Shown piece after piece: positions 48,472 to 57,487 of a DNA stretch of 64,000 nt. The position numbers and the translations under genes are program-made. Each line of letters opens with the position of its first letter. The stretch's first letter is position 1. The DNA lies in assembly GCA_026002995.1 (NCBI GenBank), contig BPGK01000001.1, positions 620,001 through 684,000 of the forward strand. The letters are read 5' to 3'. The notes beneath the pieces were generated by a model. The model made no database searches, had not been told where the DNA came from, and worked only from the letters and a program-made list of their open reading frames with translations. The DNA is from Gaiellaceae bacterium. GTDB lineage: Bacteria; Actinomycetota; Thermoleophilia; Gaiellales; Gaiellaceae.

Positions 48472-49391
48472 CCGCCCTTTCCCCCGTGAGCGGACGACCC
48501 CGTTCGCGCGCTCGACTCGAGGACGCGGAACGCCTCGACCGTCTCCCGAACGCCGGTCTCGAGCGGGCGCCACTCGACCGGCCCGAAGTCCTCCTCGAGC
48601 GCTGAGCCGTCGTAGCTCGGCGGCGTCGGCGCGAACGGCTCGTCGCCGAACGTGATCGCCGCTCCGGGTGCCGCCTGCTCGATCTCGTCCACGATCTCGG
48701 CGATCGTATGCACGGGGCCGCCTGCGTCGTACACAAGGGCCCCCCGCGAGACCGCCCGGGCGCAGCGCACGAGCAGCTTCGCGACGTCTCCCGCGTGATT
48801 GAGCGGTGTGCTCCCTCCGAAGGGAATGTGGAACGGAAGCCCGTGGGCGGCCGCCCGCATGGCGAGCGTGACGGCGGCCGTCACGCCTCGATCGCGCCCG
48901 AGGCCGTACACGAGCGCCGGTCGGAGGCCGATGCTCGGAAACCCATCCTCGGCCCAGAACGCGCTCGCCGTCTTCTCGTTCGCGAGCTTCCAGGCGCCGT
49001 AGAGCTGTCCATCGAGGAGCGCGGCAAGCGAGCTCGTGTACACGAGCTTCGCTCCGGCTGCGAGCGCCGCGTCGAAGACCGCAACGGTGCCGAGGACGTT
49101 GACGTGCGCTCCGCGGAGGTGGTCGGCGCGGCAGTCGGGGTACTGGAGCGCGGCGAGGTGGATGACGTGCGTCACCCCGGAGAACACCCTGCGCAAAGTG
49201 TCGAGATCAGTGACATCCCCCTGTTCGAAGCGGATGTCGGCCAGCTCGTCTCGCTGGAGGAGGAGCGCGGCGCGCCCGGGCCCCGGACCGATGTCGAGCG
49301 CGACGACGTCGGCTCCTTCGCGGACGAGCTCGGCGACGGTCCACGCGCCGAGGCAACCATGGGAGCCGGTGACGCAGAACCTCTCGCTCAC
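48465..49391 (-). CDS. NAD-dependent epimerase/dehydratase (extended SDR)
   Basis: A 308-residue Rossmann protein: the dinucleotide loop GSHGCLGAW, then DVTDLDTLRRVF, VIHLAALQYPDC, the Ser in VYTSSLAAL and the active-site YGAWK. Members oxidise, reduce or epimerise sugars and related compounds. Placed between pcaI and a cupin, it may act on a sugar or lactone released from a glycoside. Substrate unknown. Both ends overlap neighbours. Confidence 0.85.
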   Translation of the reverse strand: MSERFCVTGSHGCLGAWTVAELVREGADVVALDIGPGPGRAALLLQRDELADIRFEQGDVTDLDTLRRVFSGVTHVIHLAALQYPDCRADHLRGAHVNVLGTVAVFDAALAAGAKLVYTSSLAALLDGQLYGAWKLANEKTASAFWAEDGFPSIGLRPALVYGLGRDRGVTAAVTLAMRAAAHGLPFHIPFGGSTPLNHAGDVAKLLVRCARAVSRGALVYDAGGPVHTIAEIVDEIEQAAPGAAITFGDEPFAPTPPSYDGSALEEDFGPVEWRPLETGVRETVEAFRVLESSARTGSSAHGGKGGC

Positions 49392-49897
49392 GCTCGGGCT
49401 GCGCTCTCGAAGAGCTCGAGGTTCTCGGGGAGACGCGCCCGAAGCTCGTCGGTGAACGTCCCGCCGACGAGCACGAACGCCATCCGGGCCGTCCGGTCGG
49501 TGGGGTTGATCCAGGCGTGATCGGTTCCCCGCTGGATGACGACGTCGCCCGGGCTCAGGCGAGTCTCGCTTCCGTCGTCGAGCGCCAAGACGATCTCGCC
49601 GTCGAGGACGATGCCGTAGTCGAGGGTCTGCGTGCGATGCATTGGCGAGCGCGAGCGCGGCGCGAGCTCGACGATGCGAAAGACGGTGCCCGCGCCCTCC
49701 GGTGGGACGGCGAGGGGTCGGCGGTCGGTCGGCTCCTGGCGCTCCCGCGGGGCGAGCGGCGCCGGCGCGTCGCTCGTTCGCCAGAGCTCGTAGAAGGTCG
49801 CGCCCGGAACCGAGCGCGAGATCGGGGGAGCGCCGTCCTCGAGCACGATCGAGCGCCCGTTCTCGTCGTGCCCGGTGACGATCCGCCGCGGTCTCAT
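49388..49897 (-). CDS. cupin-domain protein
   Basis: A 169-residue single cupin. The barrel motifs are SPMHRTQTLDYGIVLDGEI and LSPGDVVIQRGTDHAWINP; histidines and a Glu-like Asp could hold a metal, though the first motif departs from the usual HxH. It may be a small dioxygenase, isomerase or sensor in the aromatic pathway. Start overlaps the hydrolase stop, stop overlaps the epimerase start. Confidence 0.8.
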   Translation of the reverse strand: MRPRRIVTGHDENGRSIVLEDGAPPISRSVPGATFYELWRTSDAPAPLAPRERQEPTDRRPLAVPPEGAGTVFRIVELAPRSRSPMHRTQTLDYGIVLDGEIVLALDDGSETRLSPGDVVIQRGTDHAWINPTDRTARMAFVLVGGTFTDELRARLPENLELFESAARA

Positions 49898-50991
49898 CGC
49901 TCCAGACGGGCGCGCACCCAGTTGACGATCGTCGGGCCTACGGGCCCTTCGCCCATATGTCCTCCGTCGAAGACGCGCGCTGCCTTCGGGTCTCCGTAGT
50001 CGAGGCTGAGGTACAGATCGTCGATCGAGTTCTGGCGGTCGTCCCGGCCGTTCACGAGGAGGAGCTCAGCCGAGGGGCGCTCGAGGAGGCCCTGCTCGAG
50101 GAGGGAGAGCTCGGAGCAGCGCTCCACGTACTCCTCGAACGTGTGCCCGCCGAAGATCCGTGCCCGGGCGGCCATGAGGTCCATGAGGTACGAGGGCGCC
50201 TCGCGCGAGCGCTCCTGCCACTCCCGCGTGAAGGTGATGTGCACGCCGCCACCCCAGTTCACGCAGCAGCGCAGCCGCTCCCGATGGGTGTAGGCGAGCT
50301 TCTGCGCCCAGTACCCGCCGAACGAGGCGCCGACCGCTGCGCGGCGGTCGCGGTCGAGATCCTCTCTCGTGTCGAGCCAGTCGAAGATGGGCGTCCACTG
50401 CCGCTCGGCGTCGCGGCTCGCAAGGATCGGCGACTCCCCGACGCCGGGCATGTCGACGAGGAGCACCGCGCAGCCGGCAGCCCGGAACGCAGCGCCGAGG
50501 CGGAAGTGCATCTCCTCCTTCCAGGTGTCGATCCCGCCCCAGACCATGACGACGGGGGGTCGTTCGACGCCGTGTGGGCGCGCGAGGTAGAAGGGGAGGT
50601 CTCGTCCCTCGAGGGAGACGACGACGCGCTCGACGGGCGGCGTCTCGAGCTGCGTCGCCTCACCGAAGAACGCGCGCGCCCGCTCGTACTGGCGCTCCTT
50701 GGCCGGGTGGTTCGGCACCGGGTAGCGGCCGAGGAAGGAGAAGGCGTAGGCCTGCTCGTAGGTGGCCCTCCGCTCCTCGGCGGAGCTCGCCTGCTCGGCG
50801 GCCGCGGCGAAACGCTCCGCGGTCGCTCCCCAGGCTGCTGCCCACGACTCGGGATCGATCCCGCTGAGTGACTCGATCGTCGCGCGTGCCGCGCTCGGAT
50901 CGACGTGATCGAGCGGATGGACGCGGCGCTCGAGGCGCTCGAGGAGCCAGCTGCGCGCTGCGTCGAGACCGCTCTTGGACACTGCGCTCAC
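49894..50991 (-). CDS. alpha/beta hydrolase with helical N-terminal domain
   Basis: A 365-residue protein. A helical cap (about 1-130) precedes a hydrolase core with the oxyanion region VVMVWGGIDTWKEEMHF, the nucleophile in VGASFGGYWAQKLA, an acid in LLVNGRDDRQNSIDD and the His in RVFDGGHMGEGP. The layout matches FrsA/DUF1100-like and C-C bond hydrolases with an N-terminal domain. In this operon it could cleave a carbon-carbon bond in a ring-opened intermediate. GTG at 50991 overlaps the cyclase stop. Confidence 0.82.
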   Translation of the reverse strand: MSAVSKSGLDAARSWLLERLERRVHPLDHVDPSAARATIESLSGIDPESWAAAWGATAERFAAAAEQASSAEERRATYEQAYAFSFLGRYPVPNHPAKERQYERARAFFGEATQLETPPVERVVVSLEGRDLPFYLARPHGVERPPVVMVWGGIDTWKEEMHFRLGAAFRAAGCAVLLVDMPGVGESPILASRDAERQWTPIFDWLDTREDLDRDRRAAVGASFGGYWAQKLAYTHRERLRCCVNWGGGVHITFTREWQERSREAPSYLMDLMAARARIFGGHTFEEYVERCSELSLLEQGLLERPSAELLLVNGRDDRQNSIDDLYLSLDYGDPKAARVFDGGHMGEGPVGPTIVNWVRARLER

Positions 50992-51740
50992 TCCTCGACG
51001 ATCGCGACCACGCGCGCCCACCCCGCGCTCGCGCGCTCGATCTTGACCGGGAAGGCGGCGACGAGGAAGTCGGTGGGGCGGGGGAGTTGGTCGAGGTTCG
51101 CGAGGCGCTCGATCTGGCAGTACTCCTTCCGCCGGCCGAGGAGGTGCGACTCCCAGAACTGCGCCCGCCCGGCCTTCGCGTCCTCGAGCATGATCTGGAA
51201 TGGGCGGTCGAGGCCCCAGGCGTCGATGCCGATCAGCCGGACACCACTGTCGACGAGGAACTCGGTCGCGTCCACGCGCAAGCCGGGGTGGCGCTGCTCG
51301 TAGCCCGGGGAGCGGAGATCCGTCCCCGTCATCACGAGCACGATGTCGAGCGGCTCGAGGACATGGTTGATGCGCGCGAGCTCGCGCTCGACGTCGTCCC
51401 GCGTGATGCCGCGCACGCGGTCGTGACCGCGGAAGTCGAGGAGGACGCCCCGCCCGAAGCACCACTCGAGCGGCACCTCGTCGATCGTGCGAGCACGACC
51501 CCGCTCAGCGGGCCCGTAGTGGGCGGGCGCGTCCAGATGCGTTCCGGAGTGTGTCGAGAGCGTCACCACCTCCGCTGCGAGCGCCACCCCTCCGGGCCAG
51601 AACTCGGGGCCGAGGCCCCACTCGGCGGACTGCGCCGCGGTCGTCTCGGGGTCGAGGTACGTGATCTCGTGACGGTTGAACTCGAAGTCCGAGGTCGTGT
51701 TCGAGAGGGTGTCGGAGAGGTCGTAGATGCGCCGTGCCAT
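50988..51740 (-). CDS. cyclase/kynurenine formamidase-family metal hydrolase
   Basis: A 250-residue protein with the metal motif STHSGTHLDAPAHY near residue 65-75 (HxGTHxDxPxH), then LVMTGTDLRSPGY and LIGIDAWGLDRP. Family members hydrolyse amides or lactones, or act as isatin hydrolase. Here it may open a lactone from aromatic ring cleavage. Its ATG shares a base with the stop of the FAH gene. Confidence 0.88.
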   Translation of the reverse strand: MARRIYDLSDTLSNTTSDFEFNRHEITYLDPETTAAQSAEWGLGPEFWPGGVALAAEVVTLSTHSGTHLDAPAHYGPAERGRARTIDEVPLEWCFGRGVLLDFRGHDRVRGITRDDVERELARINHVLEPLDIVLVMTGTDLRSPGYEQRHPGLRVDATEFLVDSGVRLIGIDAWGLDRPFQIMLEDAKAGRAQFWESHLLGRRKEYCQIERLANLDQLPRPTDFLVAAFPVKIERASAGWARVVAIVEE

Positions 51741-52672
51741 CACCCCGCCTCCCGTGCGGCCGTCGCGGCGCGGGGGATCGGGATCGGATCGGCGCCGGCC
51801 ACGACGCAGTTCGAGATCGACCCGATTCCCTCCACGGTCATCGTCACGACGTCGCCCACCGCGAGCGGTGGCGGCTCGCGACGACCGGCGCGGCCCCACA
51901 GCTCGGCCAGGCACCCCCCACCGCACGTTCCGGAGCCGAGCACGTCGCCGACGCGGATCCAGGCCCCGCGGGAGGCGTAGGCGACGAGGCTCGCGAACGA
52001 CCACGCCATGCTCGCGAGCGTGTCCTTCCCGAGAACCGTGCCGTTCACGGCGACCTCCAGGGCGAGGTCGAGCCGGTCGTCGCGTCGGTAGCGCTCGAGC
52101 TCGTCCGCGGTCACGAGCCAGGGCCCGAGGGTGATCGCCGAGTCCTTGCCCTTGGCCGGACCGAGGCCGACGGCCATCTCCTCGAACTGGAGGTCGCGTG
52201 CCGACCAGTCGTTCATGATCGTGTAGGCGGCGATGTGCTCATGCGCCCTCTCCGGAGCGACGTCGCGGCCGTCGCGGCCGATCACCGCCGCCACCTCGAG
52301 CTCGTAGTCGAAGAGACGGCAACCAGGGGGCACGGGGACCTCGTCGTTCGGGCCCAGTACGGAGTGGGGGTTCGAGAAGTAGAAGGTCGGTGCCTCGTAC
52401 CAGCGCGGGTGGATCTCGCGGGGGGGATCGTGGAGGCGGACCATGCCCTCGACGTGGCGCTCGAAGGTGAGGAAGTCCCGGATCGACGGCGGCTCGATCG
52501 GCGCGAGCAGGCGCGCGGAGTCGAGGGGCAGCGTCTGCCCGGTCTCGACCGCGACTCCGGGGTCGCGCAGGACGTCGCGCACCTCGAGGGCCGGGTCGAG
52601 GAGTCGGACGAGGTCGTTCTCGACGACGGCGACGCGTACGCTGCCATCGACCTCGACGCGCGCGATCCTCAT
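51740..52672 (-). CDS. fumarylacetoacetate hydrolase-family protein
   Basis: A 310-residue protein. The FAH core has the metal-binding YELEVAAVIGRDGRDV and YTIMNDWSARDLQ, plus KGKDSAITLGPWLV and LASMAWSFASLVAYASRG. Family members hydrate or hydrolyse 2-oxo intermediates of meta-cleavage pathways, such as 2-oxopent-4-enoate hydratases and fumarylpyruvate hydrolases. It fits as a step after the extradiol dioxygenase. Both junctions overlap. Confidence 0.9.
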   Translation of the reverse strand: MRIARVEVDGSVRVAVVENDLVRLLDPALEVRDVLRDPGVAVETGQTLPLDSARLLAPIEPPSIRDFLTFERHVEGMVRLHDPPREIHPRWYEAPTFYFSNPHSVLGPNDEVPVPPGCRLFDYELEVAAVIGRDGRDVAPERAHEHIAAYTIMNDWSARDLQFEEMAVGLGPAKGKDSAITLGPWLVTADELERYRRDDRLDLALEVAVNGTVLGKDTLASMAWSFASLVAYASRGAWIRVGDVLGSGTCGGGCLAELWGRAGRREPPPLAVGDVVTMTVEGIGSISNCVVAGADPIPIPRAATAAREAG

Positions 52673-53784
52673 AGGGGAGCCGCGGTGAGCTCGACCGAGC
52701 GCATCGTGAGCCCGACGAAGTCCGCCTCCGAGGGAGGCGTGTGCTCGATCTCCCAGATCCCGATCTGACGGGAGATGCGCCAGATCTCCTCGCAGCGGGG
52801 GAAGCGGCGTTCGACGTAGCGTTGGAGCGCGCTCTCGAGGTCGCTCCCGCTCGTGACCTCCTCCGAGAGCACGACCGCGTCCTCGATCGCCATCGCGCCG
52901 CCTTGGCCGACGTGCGGGGAGGTCGCATGCGCCGAGTCTCCGACGAGGACGACGCGGCCCCGGTGCCACGGCTTCGGGACGAGGAGCGACTCCACCGGGC
53001 GGACGACGACCTTCGTCGGATCGATGAGGTACCGGTCGCGCACCTCGGCCACCGGCCCTCCGAACTCGGCGAGCCGCTCGCGCATGATGTTCGCGAGCTC
53101 CTCGTCCGGCATCTTCACCTGGTCTGCCGGAACCGCCTCGATGTAGAGGATGTACATGAGGTCGGGCGCGAGCGGGACGAAGCCGGCCTTGCCGTTCGAG
53201 CCGACGAACATGTGGAGCATGTCGAGACCCTCCGGGCGCGGGACGTTGTAGCGCCACACGATCTGGCCGGTGTACTCGGGCTCCGGAGCGTCGGGGAAGA
53301 CGAGCTTCCGCACCGTCGAGTGGATCCCGTCCGCGCCCACGACGAGGTCGTACTCCGCCTCTTCGCCGGTCGACAGCCGCACGCGCCCGTCCTCGCCGAC
53401 CTCGCTCACGGTCAGCCCCACCCGGACGTTCGCTCCCTGCTCCCTCACGGCTTCCTGGAAGATGGCGTGCAGCCGAGGGCGGGTGATCCCGTTCATGGGC
53501 GGGTACTTCGGGCCCAGGAGGTCGAGGGCGGGCACCTCGCCGAGAAGGTTTCCCTGGCTGTCGTGGAACCGGGAGCCCTTCATCGCGAACCCCTGCGCGA
53601 CCGCCCTCTCGGCAAGCCCGAGCGCATCGAGCGCTCGGATCGCGTTTCCGGGCTGGATGATCCCCACTCCGTACACGTCCCAGCGCGGGTTGATCTCGAC
53701 GACGTCGACCTCGACTCCGCGCTGGCGCAGTCCGATCGCGGTCGAGAGACCACCGATTCCGCCACCGACGACGAGGACGCGCAT
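52669..53784 (-). CDS. FAD-dependent aromatic monooxygenase
   Basis: A 371-residue class A flavin monooxygenase: RVLVVGGGIGGLSTAIGLRQ (FAD), DLVVGADGIHSTVRKLVF (DG motif) and VVLVGDSAHATSPHVGQGG. It hydroxylates an aromatic ring using NAD(P)H and oxygen. Together with the next gene (an extradiol-type dioxygenase) it forms a hydroxylate-then-cleave pair, as in flavonoid A-ring degradation (FdeE/FdeC-like). Substrate not determined from sequence. Confidence 0.88.
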   Translation of the reverse strand: MRVLVVGGGIGGLSTAIGLRQRGVEVDVVEINPRWDVYGVGIIQPGNAIRALDALGLAERAVAQGFAMKGSRFHDSQGNLLGEVPALDLLGPKYPPMNGITRPRLHAIFQEAVREQGANVRVGLTVSEVGEDGRVRLSTGEEAEYDLVVGADGIHSTVRKLVFPDAPEPEYTGQIVWRYNVPRPEGLDMLHMFVGSNGKAGFVPLAPDLMYILYIEAVPADQVKMPDEELANIMRERLAEFGGPVAEVRDRYLIDPTKVVVRPVESLLVPKPWHRGRVVLVGDSAHATSPHVGQGGAMAIEDAVVLSEEVTSGSDLESALQRYVERRFPRCEEIWRISRQIGIWEIEHTPPSEADFVGLTMRSVELTAAPL

Positions 53785-54779
53785 CAGGCGAAGAGACCGG
53801 TCGCCGCCTTCGTCTCCTCGACCGTCTCGGGTGCGAGGTCGACGGGTGGGAAGGACTCGAACATGGAGTGTGGGAGCGCCGCGTTCTTGTAGAAGACGTT
53901 CGATCCCTGCTGCGGCTCGAAGCGGACTGTCTCGAAGTCGGGCTCGTAGTTCCGGTAGCCGCCGGTGTTGAGCTCGATCCGAAGCCCGCTCGGCTCTCGC
54001 ACGTAGAGGTAGTCCTGCTCGCCCATCCCGTGCTTGCCGGGGCCGAACTCGATCGCGATGTCCTGGTTCAGGAAGATGTCCGCGGCGCGCAGGAGCTCCT
54101 CGCGGGAGTCGACCCAGTACGCGACGTGGTTGATCCGTCCGCGCACGGGCGAGGGGTCCCAGACGAGCCCGTAGTCGTGGGCGCGCTCGCACACCGTGGT
54201 CATTGCGAAGACGATCCAGTCCGGGCGCTCGGGGATCACGGTGTACTCCATGAAGCGGTGTCCGAGGGTGTCGCGGTGCCAGGCAGCATCCGCGCCGGGG
54301 TTCGCGGTGGCGACCGTTACGTGGTCGAGGTTGCGCGCCGCGACGCCACGCGGGACGTAGCGCTGCGGGCGGTTCGGGAATGGGGACTCCATGCCCGATG
54401 GCGCGCTGTAGCGCTCGACCTCCCAGAAGAGCTCGTGGAGGTGCCCGCCTGGCCCGCGGTACCGGTAGGTCGCGCCTTGGCCGACATCGGCGTCGATCCA
54501 GCCCTCGCCGACCCCGGCGGCCTCGACCCGCTCCACGGCGGTGCGCAGTTGCTCGGGCCCCTGCGCGCGCCAGGCGATGTGGCCGAGCCCCGGCGCCGGC
54601 CCTTCTGTGAGCTGGAGCGAGTGGTAGAAGCGCTCGCCCCAGCCCCGCAGGAAGACCGACTGGCCGTTCCGGCTCGAGACCTCGAGCCCGAGGACGTCGG
54701 TGTAGAAGCGCAGGGACTCATCCGGCACCGGGGTCAGGATCTCGACGTGGGCGAGTTGGGAGAGCAGGCGCTCGGTCAT
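53784..54779 (-). CDS. extradiol-type ring-cleavage dioxygenase (VOC superfamily)
   Basis: A 331-residue two-domain VOC protein. Iron-ligand candidates are His in AHVEILTPV or LDHVTVATA, His in RINHVAYWV and Glu in LRIELNTGG near the C-terminus, as in catechol 2,3-dioxygenase-like enzymes. It probably cleaves a catechol-type ring next to the hydroxyls. It is the first gene of the 15-gene run, with AGGAGA before the ATG and the GAATC dyad about 25 bp upstream. Confidence 0.88.
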   Translation of the reverse strand: MTERLLSQLAHVEILTPVPDESLRFYTDVLGLEVSSRNGQSVFLRGWGERFYHSLQLTEGPAPGLGHIAWRAQGPEQLRTAVERVEAAGVGEGWIDADVGQGATYRYRGPGGHLHELFWEVERYSAPSGMESPFPNRPQRYVPRGVAARNLDHVTVATANPGADAAWHRDTLGHRFMEYTVIPERPDWIVFAMTTVCERAHDYGLVWDPSPVRGRINHVAYWVDSREELLRAADIFLNQDIAIEFGPGKHGMGEQDYLYVREPSGLRIELNTGGYRNYEPDFETVRFEPQQGSNVFYKNAALPHSMFESFPPVDLAPETVEETKAATGLFA

Positions 54780-54800
54780 GGCGGTGGTTCTCCTATTGAA

Positions 54801-54818
54801 GAATCGAGGTTCGGATTC
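54801..54818 (-). promoter_or_regulatory. GAATC-N8-GATTC operator of the 15-gene operon
   Basis: GAATC-GAGGTTCG-GATTC lies 22 bp upstream of the dioxygenase ATG; a TAGAAT -10 candidate overlaps it. The same dyad with near-identical spacer occurs at 58378, and a diverged copy at 61328. A repressor binding here would block RNA polymerase. Confidence 0.65.
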
Positions 54819-54822
54819 TAAA

Positions 54823-56553
54823 TCACCTTCTCTGGGCAGGCCAGGAGACGGATGAGGTGGGCCGCGCGAGGTCACCGCTCGCGTGCGCGTGTGCGATGTA
54901 GTCGCATGCGCGTGCCGTGAGCGCCATGATCGTCAGGGTCGGCCCGACGGTGCTGTTCGAGACGAATGAGCTGCCGTCGGTGACGAAGAGGTTGGGGACG
55001 TCCCAGGCCTGGTTGACCTCGTTGAGAACGGAGGTCCGCGGGTCTGACCCCATGCGGACACCGCCGCACTCGTGGATCGCTGCGCCCATGCGGATGATCT
55101 TGCCCACTCCGAGCCGGAAGAGGAGCCGCTGCACCGGGCCGGCCGCCGGGAACACCTGCTTCGTCGCGAGACCGAGGACGGAGGCGATGAAGTTCACGCG
55201 GTACCCGCACAGCTCGGTCATCTCCGCGAGCGCCTCCACTTGCGCGGCCACCTGTCGTCGGTCGTGCTCCGAGAGCGTGCAGCGGATGTGGGCCGCCGGG
55301 ATCCCCCACTTGTCCTTCCGCCGCCGGGCGAGCGTCACGCGGTTGTCGTAGCTCGGGAGCATCTCCCCGACGCCGCCGATCCCGAAGGAGGTCGGGTAGT
55401 CCTTCGGCACGGGGAAGCGCCCCCCCGCGCCCTGGAAGGAGATGCCGCGGGCGAAGCGGGGGTTCACTCGACCGTCGATGTTGTCGTAGCGCGGGATGAG
55501 GATCCCGCCTGCGGGGTGGTAGAAGGGGTCGTGCGGAGCGGAGTCGTCCCGCTCGGCGTACCCGGGCCAGTGGGGCACGTCGCAGAACGCGAGGCTGATC
55601 GTCTGATCCATGAAGTAGCGTCCGACGAGCCCGGAGGAGTTTGCGAGCCCGTCGGGGTGGGAGGGGCAGGCCGAGACGAGGAGGAGCCGGATCGACTCGA
55701 TCGTGGACGCGCAGAGGACGACGACGTCCGCGTATACGCGGTGCTCCTTCCCCGACACGCGGTCGACGAACACTGCGCCGTCTGCGAGCTTCGTCCGCGG
55801 ATCGACGGTGATCTGCTTGACCACCGCATCCGTTCGCGTCGTCAACCGACCGGTCGCGCGAGCGGCGAGGATGCCCTTGGGCACCCGGTCGAGGTTCGGC
55901 GCCGCGTAGCGCCAGGAGACGACCCGCCGCTCCGGCCAGCGCGCCTCGACCTTCTCCTTGAACTCCTGCTCCACCGCGGTGAGCTTCGCCGGGCCGACGT
56001 AGCGGCCATCGGGTGGATGGGAGAGACCGTCCGCGTTCCCGTACACGCCGAGGAACTCCTCCACGCGGTCGTAGTACGGCTCGAGGTCGGCGTACGCAAA
56101 GGGCCAGTCGAGACCGATCCCGTCGGCGCTCGCGGCCTTGAAGTCGACGTCGGACATCCGCTGGAGGACGCGGCCGTAGCTGTTCAGGCGCCCCCCGAGG
56201 ATGCGTCCTCGGATCCACAGGTAGGGGGCGTCGCGGGGAGTCGTGTAGGGGTTCTCCCTGTCGTTCACGAGGAAGCGGTTCGTCGCTTCGCTGTAGAACG
56301 CCCGCCGCACCTGGATGTGCTGGCCGCGGAGAGCCGCACGGAGACGGGGCCTGAGATCCAACCCGAGCGGCTTCGGGGGCTTCGGCGGGGGAGGGACGAA
56401 GTCCGCCTCGGTCAGGTCGCGACCTGCCTCGAGCAGGAGCACGTCGAGCCCGCGCTCGGTGAGCTCCTTGACCGCGATGCTTCCGGCCGCTCCCGAGCCG
56501 ACGACGAGCGCGTCGAACCTGCGGTCGAGCGCGGAGCCGTTCCCGTCAACCAT
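54823..56553 (-). CDS. GMC-family FAD oxidoreductase (C-glycoside 3-oxidase-like)
   Basis: A 576-residue protein. The FAD motif is ALVVGSGAAGSIAVKELTER; the C-terminus has AAIHECGGVRMGSDPRTS and SNSTVGPTLTIMALTARACD with the active-site histidine region. This matches pyranose-oxidase-like GMC enzymes, including CarA, which oxidises the sugar C3 of C-glycosides. The neighbours (TIM barrel and two DUF6379 proteins) are what C-deglycosidases need, supporting this role. It overlaps the TIM gene by 8 bp and ends before the operator. Confidence 0.82.
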   Translation of the reverse strand: MVDGNGSALDRRFDALVVGSGAAGSIAVKELTERGLDVLLLEAGRDLTEADFVPPPPKPPKPLGLDLRPRLRAALRGQHIQVRRAFYSEATNRFLVNDRENPYTTPRDAPYLWIRGRILGGRLNSYGRVLQRMSDVDFKAASADGIGLDWPFAYADLEPYYDRVEEFLGVYGNADGLSHPPDGRYVGPAKLTAVEQEFKEKVEARWPERRVVSWRYAAPNLDRVPKGILAARATGRLTTRTDAVVKQITVDPRTKLADGAVFVDRVSGKEHRVYADVVVLCASTIESIRLLLVSACPSHPDGLANSSGLVGRYFMDQTISLAFCDVPHWPGYAERDDSAPHDPFYHPAGGILIPRYDNIDGRVNPRFARGISFQGAGGRFPVPKDYPTSFGIGGVGEMLPSYDNRVTLARRRKDKWGIPAAHIRCTLSEHDRRQVAAQVEALAEMTELCGYRVNFIASVLGLATKQVFPAAGPVQRLLFRLGVGKIIRMGAAIHECGGVRMGSDPRTSVLNEVNQAWDVPNLFVTDGSSFVSNSTVGPTLTIMALTARACDYIAHAHASGDLARPTSSVSWPAQRR

Positions 56554-57487
56554 CGTCTCGTCCTCGCTCGAGGAGCGTGCGGAGCATCGCCTGCTGGCGG
56601 CGGAGCATGTCGGAGGCGCGGTAGAGATCGCGGGGCCCTTCGTACTCGCTCGAGAGCGAGCCGGTGTACCCGCCCTCGACGAGCACGGAGACGATCTCGG
56701 CGTACGGGATGTGCGGATCGGTGAGCGTGTCGGTCATCTCCCAGAACTTCGCATGGACGTGGACGACGTACGGGAGGACGTCGGCGAGATCGCGAGGATC
56801 GACGGCCAACGGCTTGCGCATCTCGCGCTCCACCTGCTCGCGGAGCGCGGGCTCCGGGTCGCCGAAGACGTACACCGCGTCGCCGTGGGCCGCCGTTCGT
56901 TCGGCCGTCTGGAAGATGCCCGTGTCGATGAGGAGACCGAAGTGCGCTGTGCCCGTCTCCTGCACGAGCTCGAGGTAGCCCTCGACGACCGGGGAGCGCA
57001 GCGGTGTCGGCGCGTGGATCTCCGGCGCGATCCGGACGTCGAGCTCCTCCGCTTTCGGGAGCACCCGGAGCACGGTCTCGCGCCAGATCGGATCGGGGAC
57101 GAGGTCGAGGGAGACGACCCCGATCTTCGGCCGTACGATCCGAAAGCCGAGCCGGTGCGCGAGCTCGACGTCGCGGTGCAGGATCGCTTCGGCTTCGGCG
57201 GGCTCGAGGCCGCGGTCCCGATGGAGGCGGGTGTCGAGCCAGCTCGAGTAGCAGGTGGGCGTGAGGCGGTACCGCTCGAGCAGCGCGTGCCAGCGGTCGA
57301 TCCAAGCGGCATCGGGGTTGGGGTAGCCGGGGATGTGCGTGTCGGAGAGGATCTCGACGTCGGTCGCCCCCATGTCGGCGATGTCCGCGAGGCAGTCCTC
57401 GAGCGTCATCGTGACGAGGTAGTCCCCGCCGTAGCTGTAGAGCGAGACACCGAGGGTCGGCTCGGGGCTGGTCGGGCGCGGGCTCAT
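56546..57487 (-). CDS. TIM-barrel protein, C-deglycosidase alpha-like (1)
   Basis: A 313-residue xylose-isomerase-like TIM barrel. Metal-site residues are visible: E156 in APEIHAP, D188 in LLIDTG, H243/H245 in VVHVHAKF and E281 in SSEYEGP. These EIH, D, HVHxKF and SSEYEG blocks are shared with the two paralogues at 58459 and 59863 and with the catalytic subunit of C-glycoside deglycosidases (DgpB/CarB). It would bind Mn or another divalent metal and cleave the 3-oxo-C-glycoside. It overlaps both neighbours. Confidence 0.78.
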   Translation of the reverse strand: MSPRPTSPEPTLGVSLYSYGGDYLVTMTLEDCLADIADMGATDVEILSDTHIPGYPNPDAAWIDRWHALLERYRLTPTCYSSWLDTRLHRDRGLEPAEAEAILHRDVELAHRLGFRIVRPKIGVVSLDLVPDPIWRETVLRVLPKAEELDVRIAPEIHAPTPLRSPVVEGYLELVQETGTAHFGLLIDTGIFQTAERTAAHGDAVYVFGDPEPALREQVEREMRKPLAVDPRDLADVLPYVVHVHAKFWEMTDTLTDPHIPYAEIVSVLVEGGYTGSLSSEYEGPRDLYRASDMLRRQQAMLRTLLERGRDDG

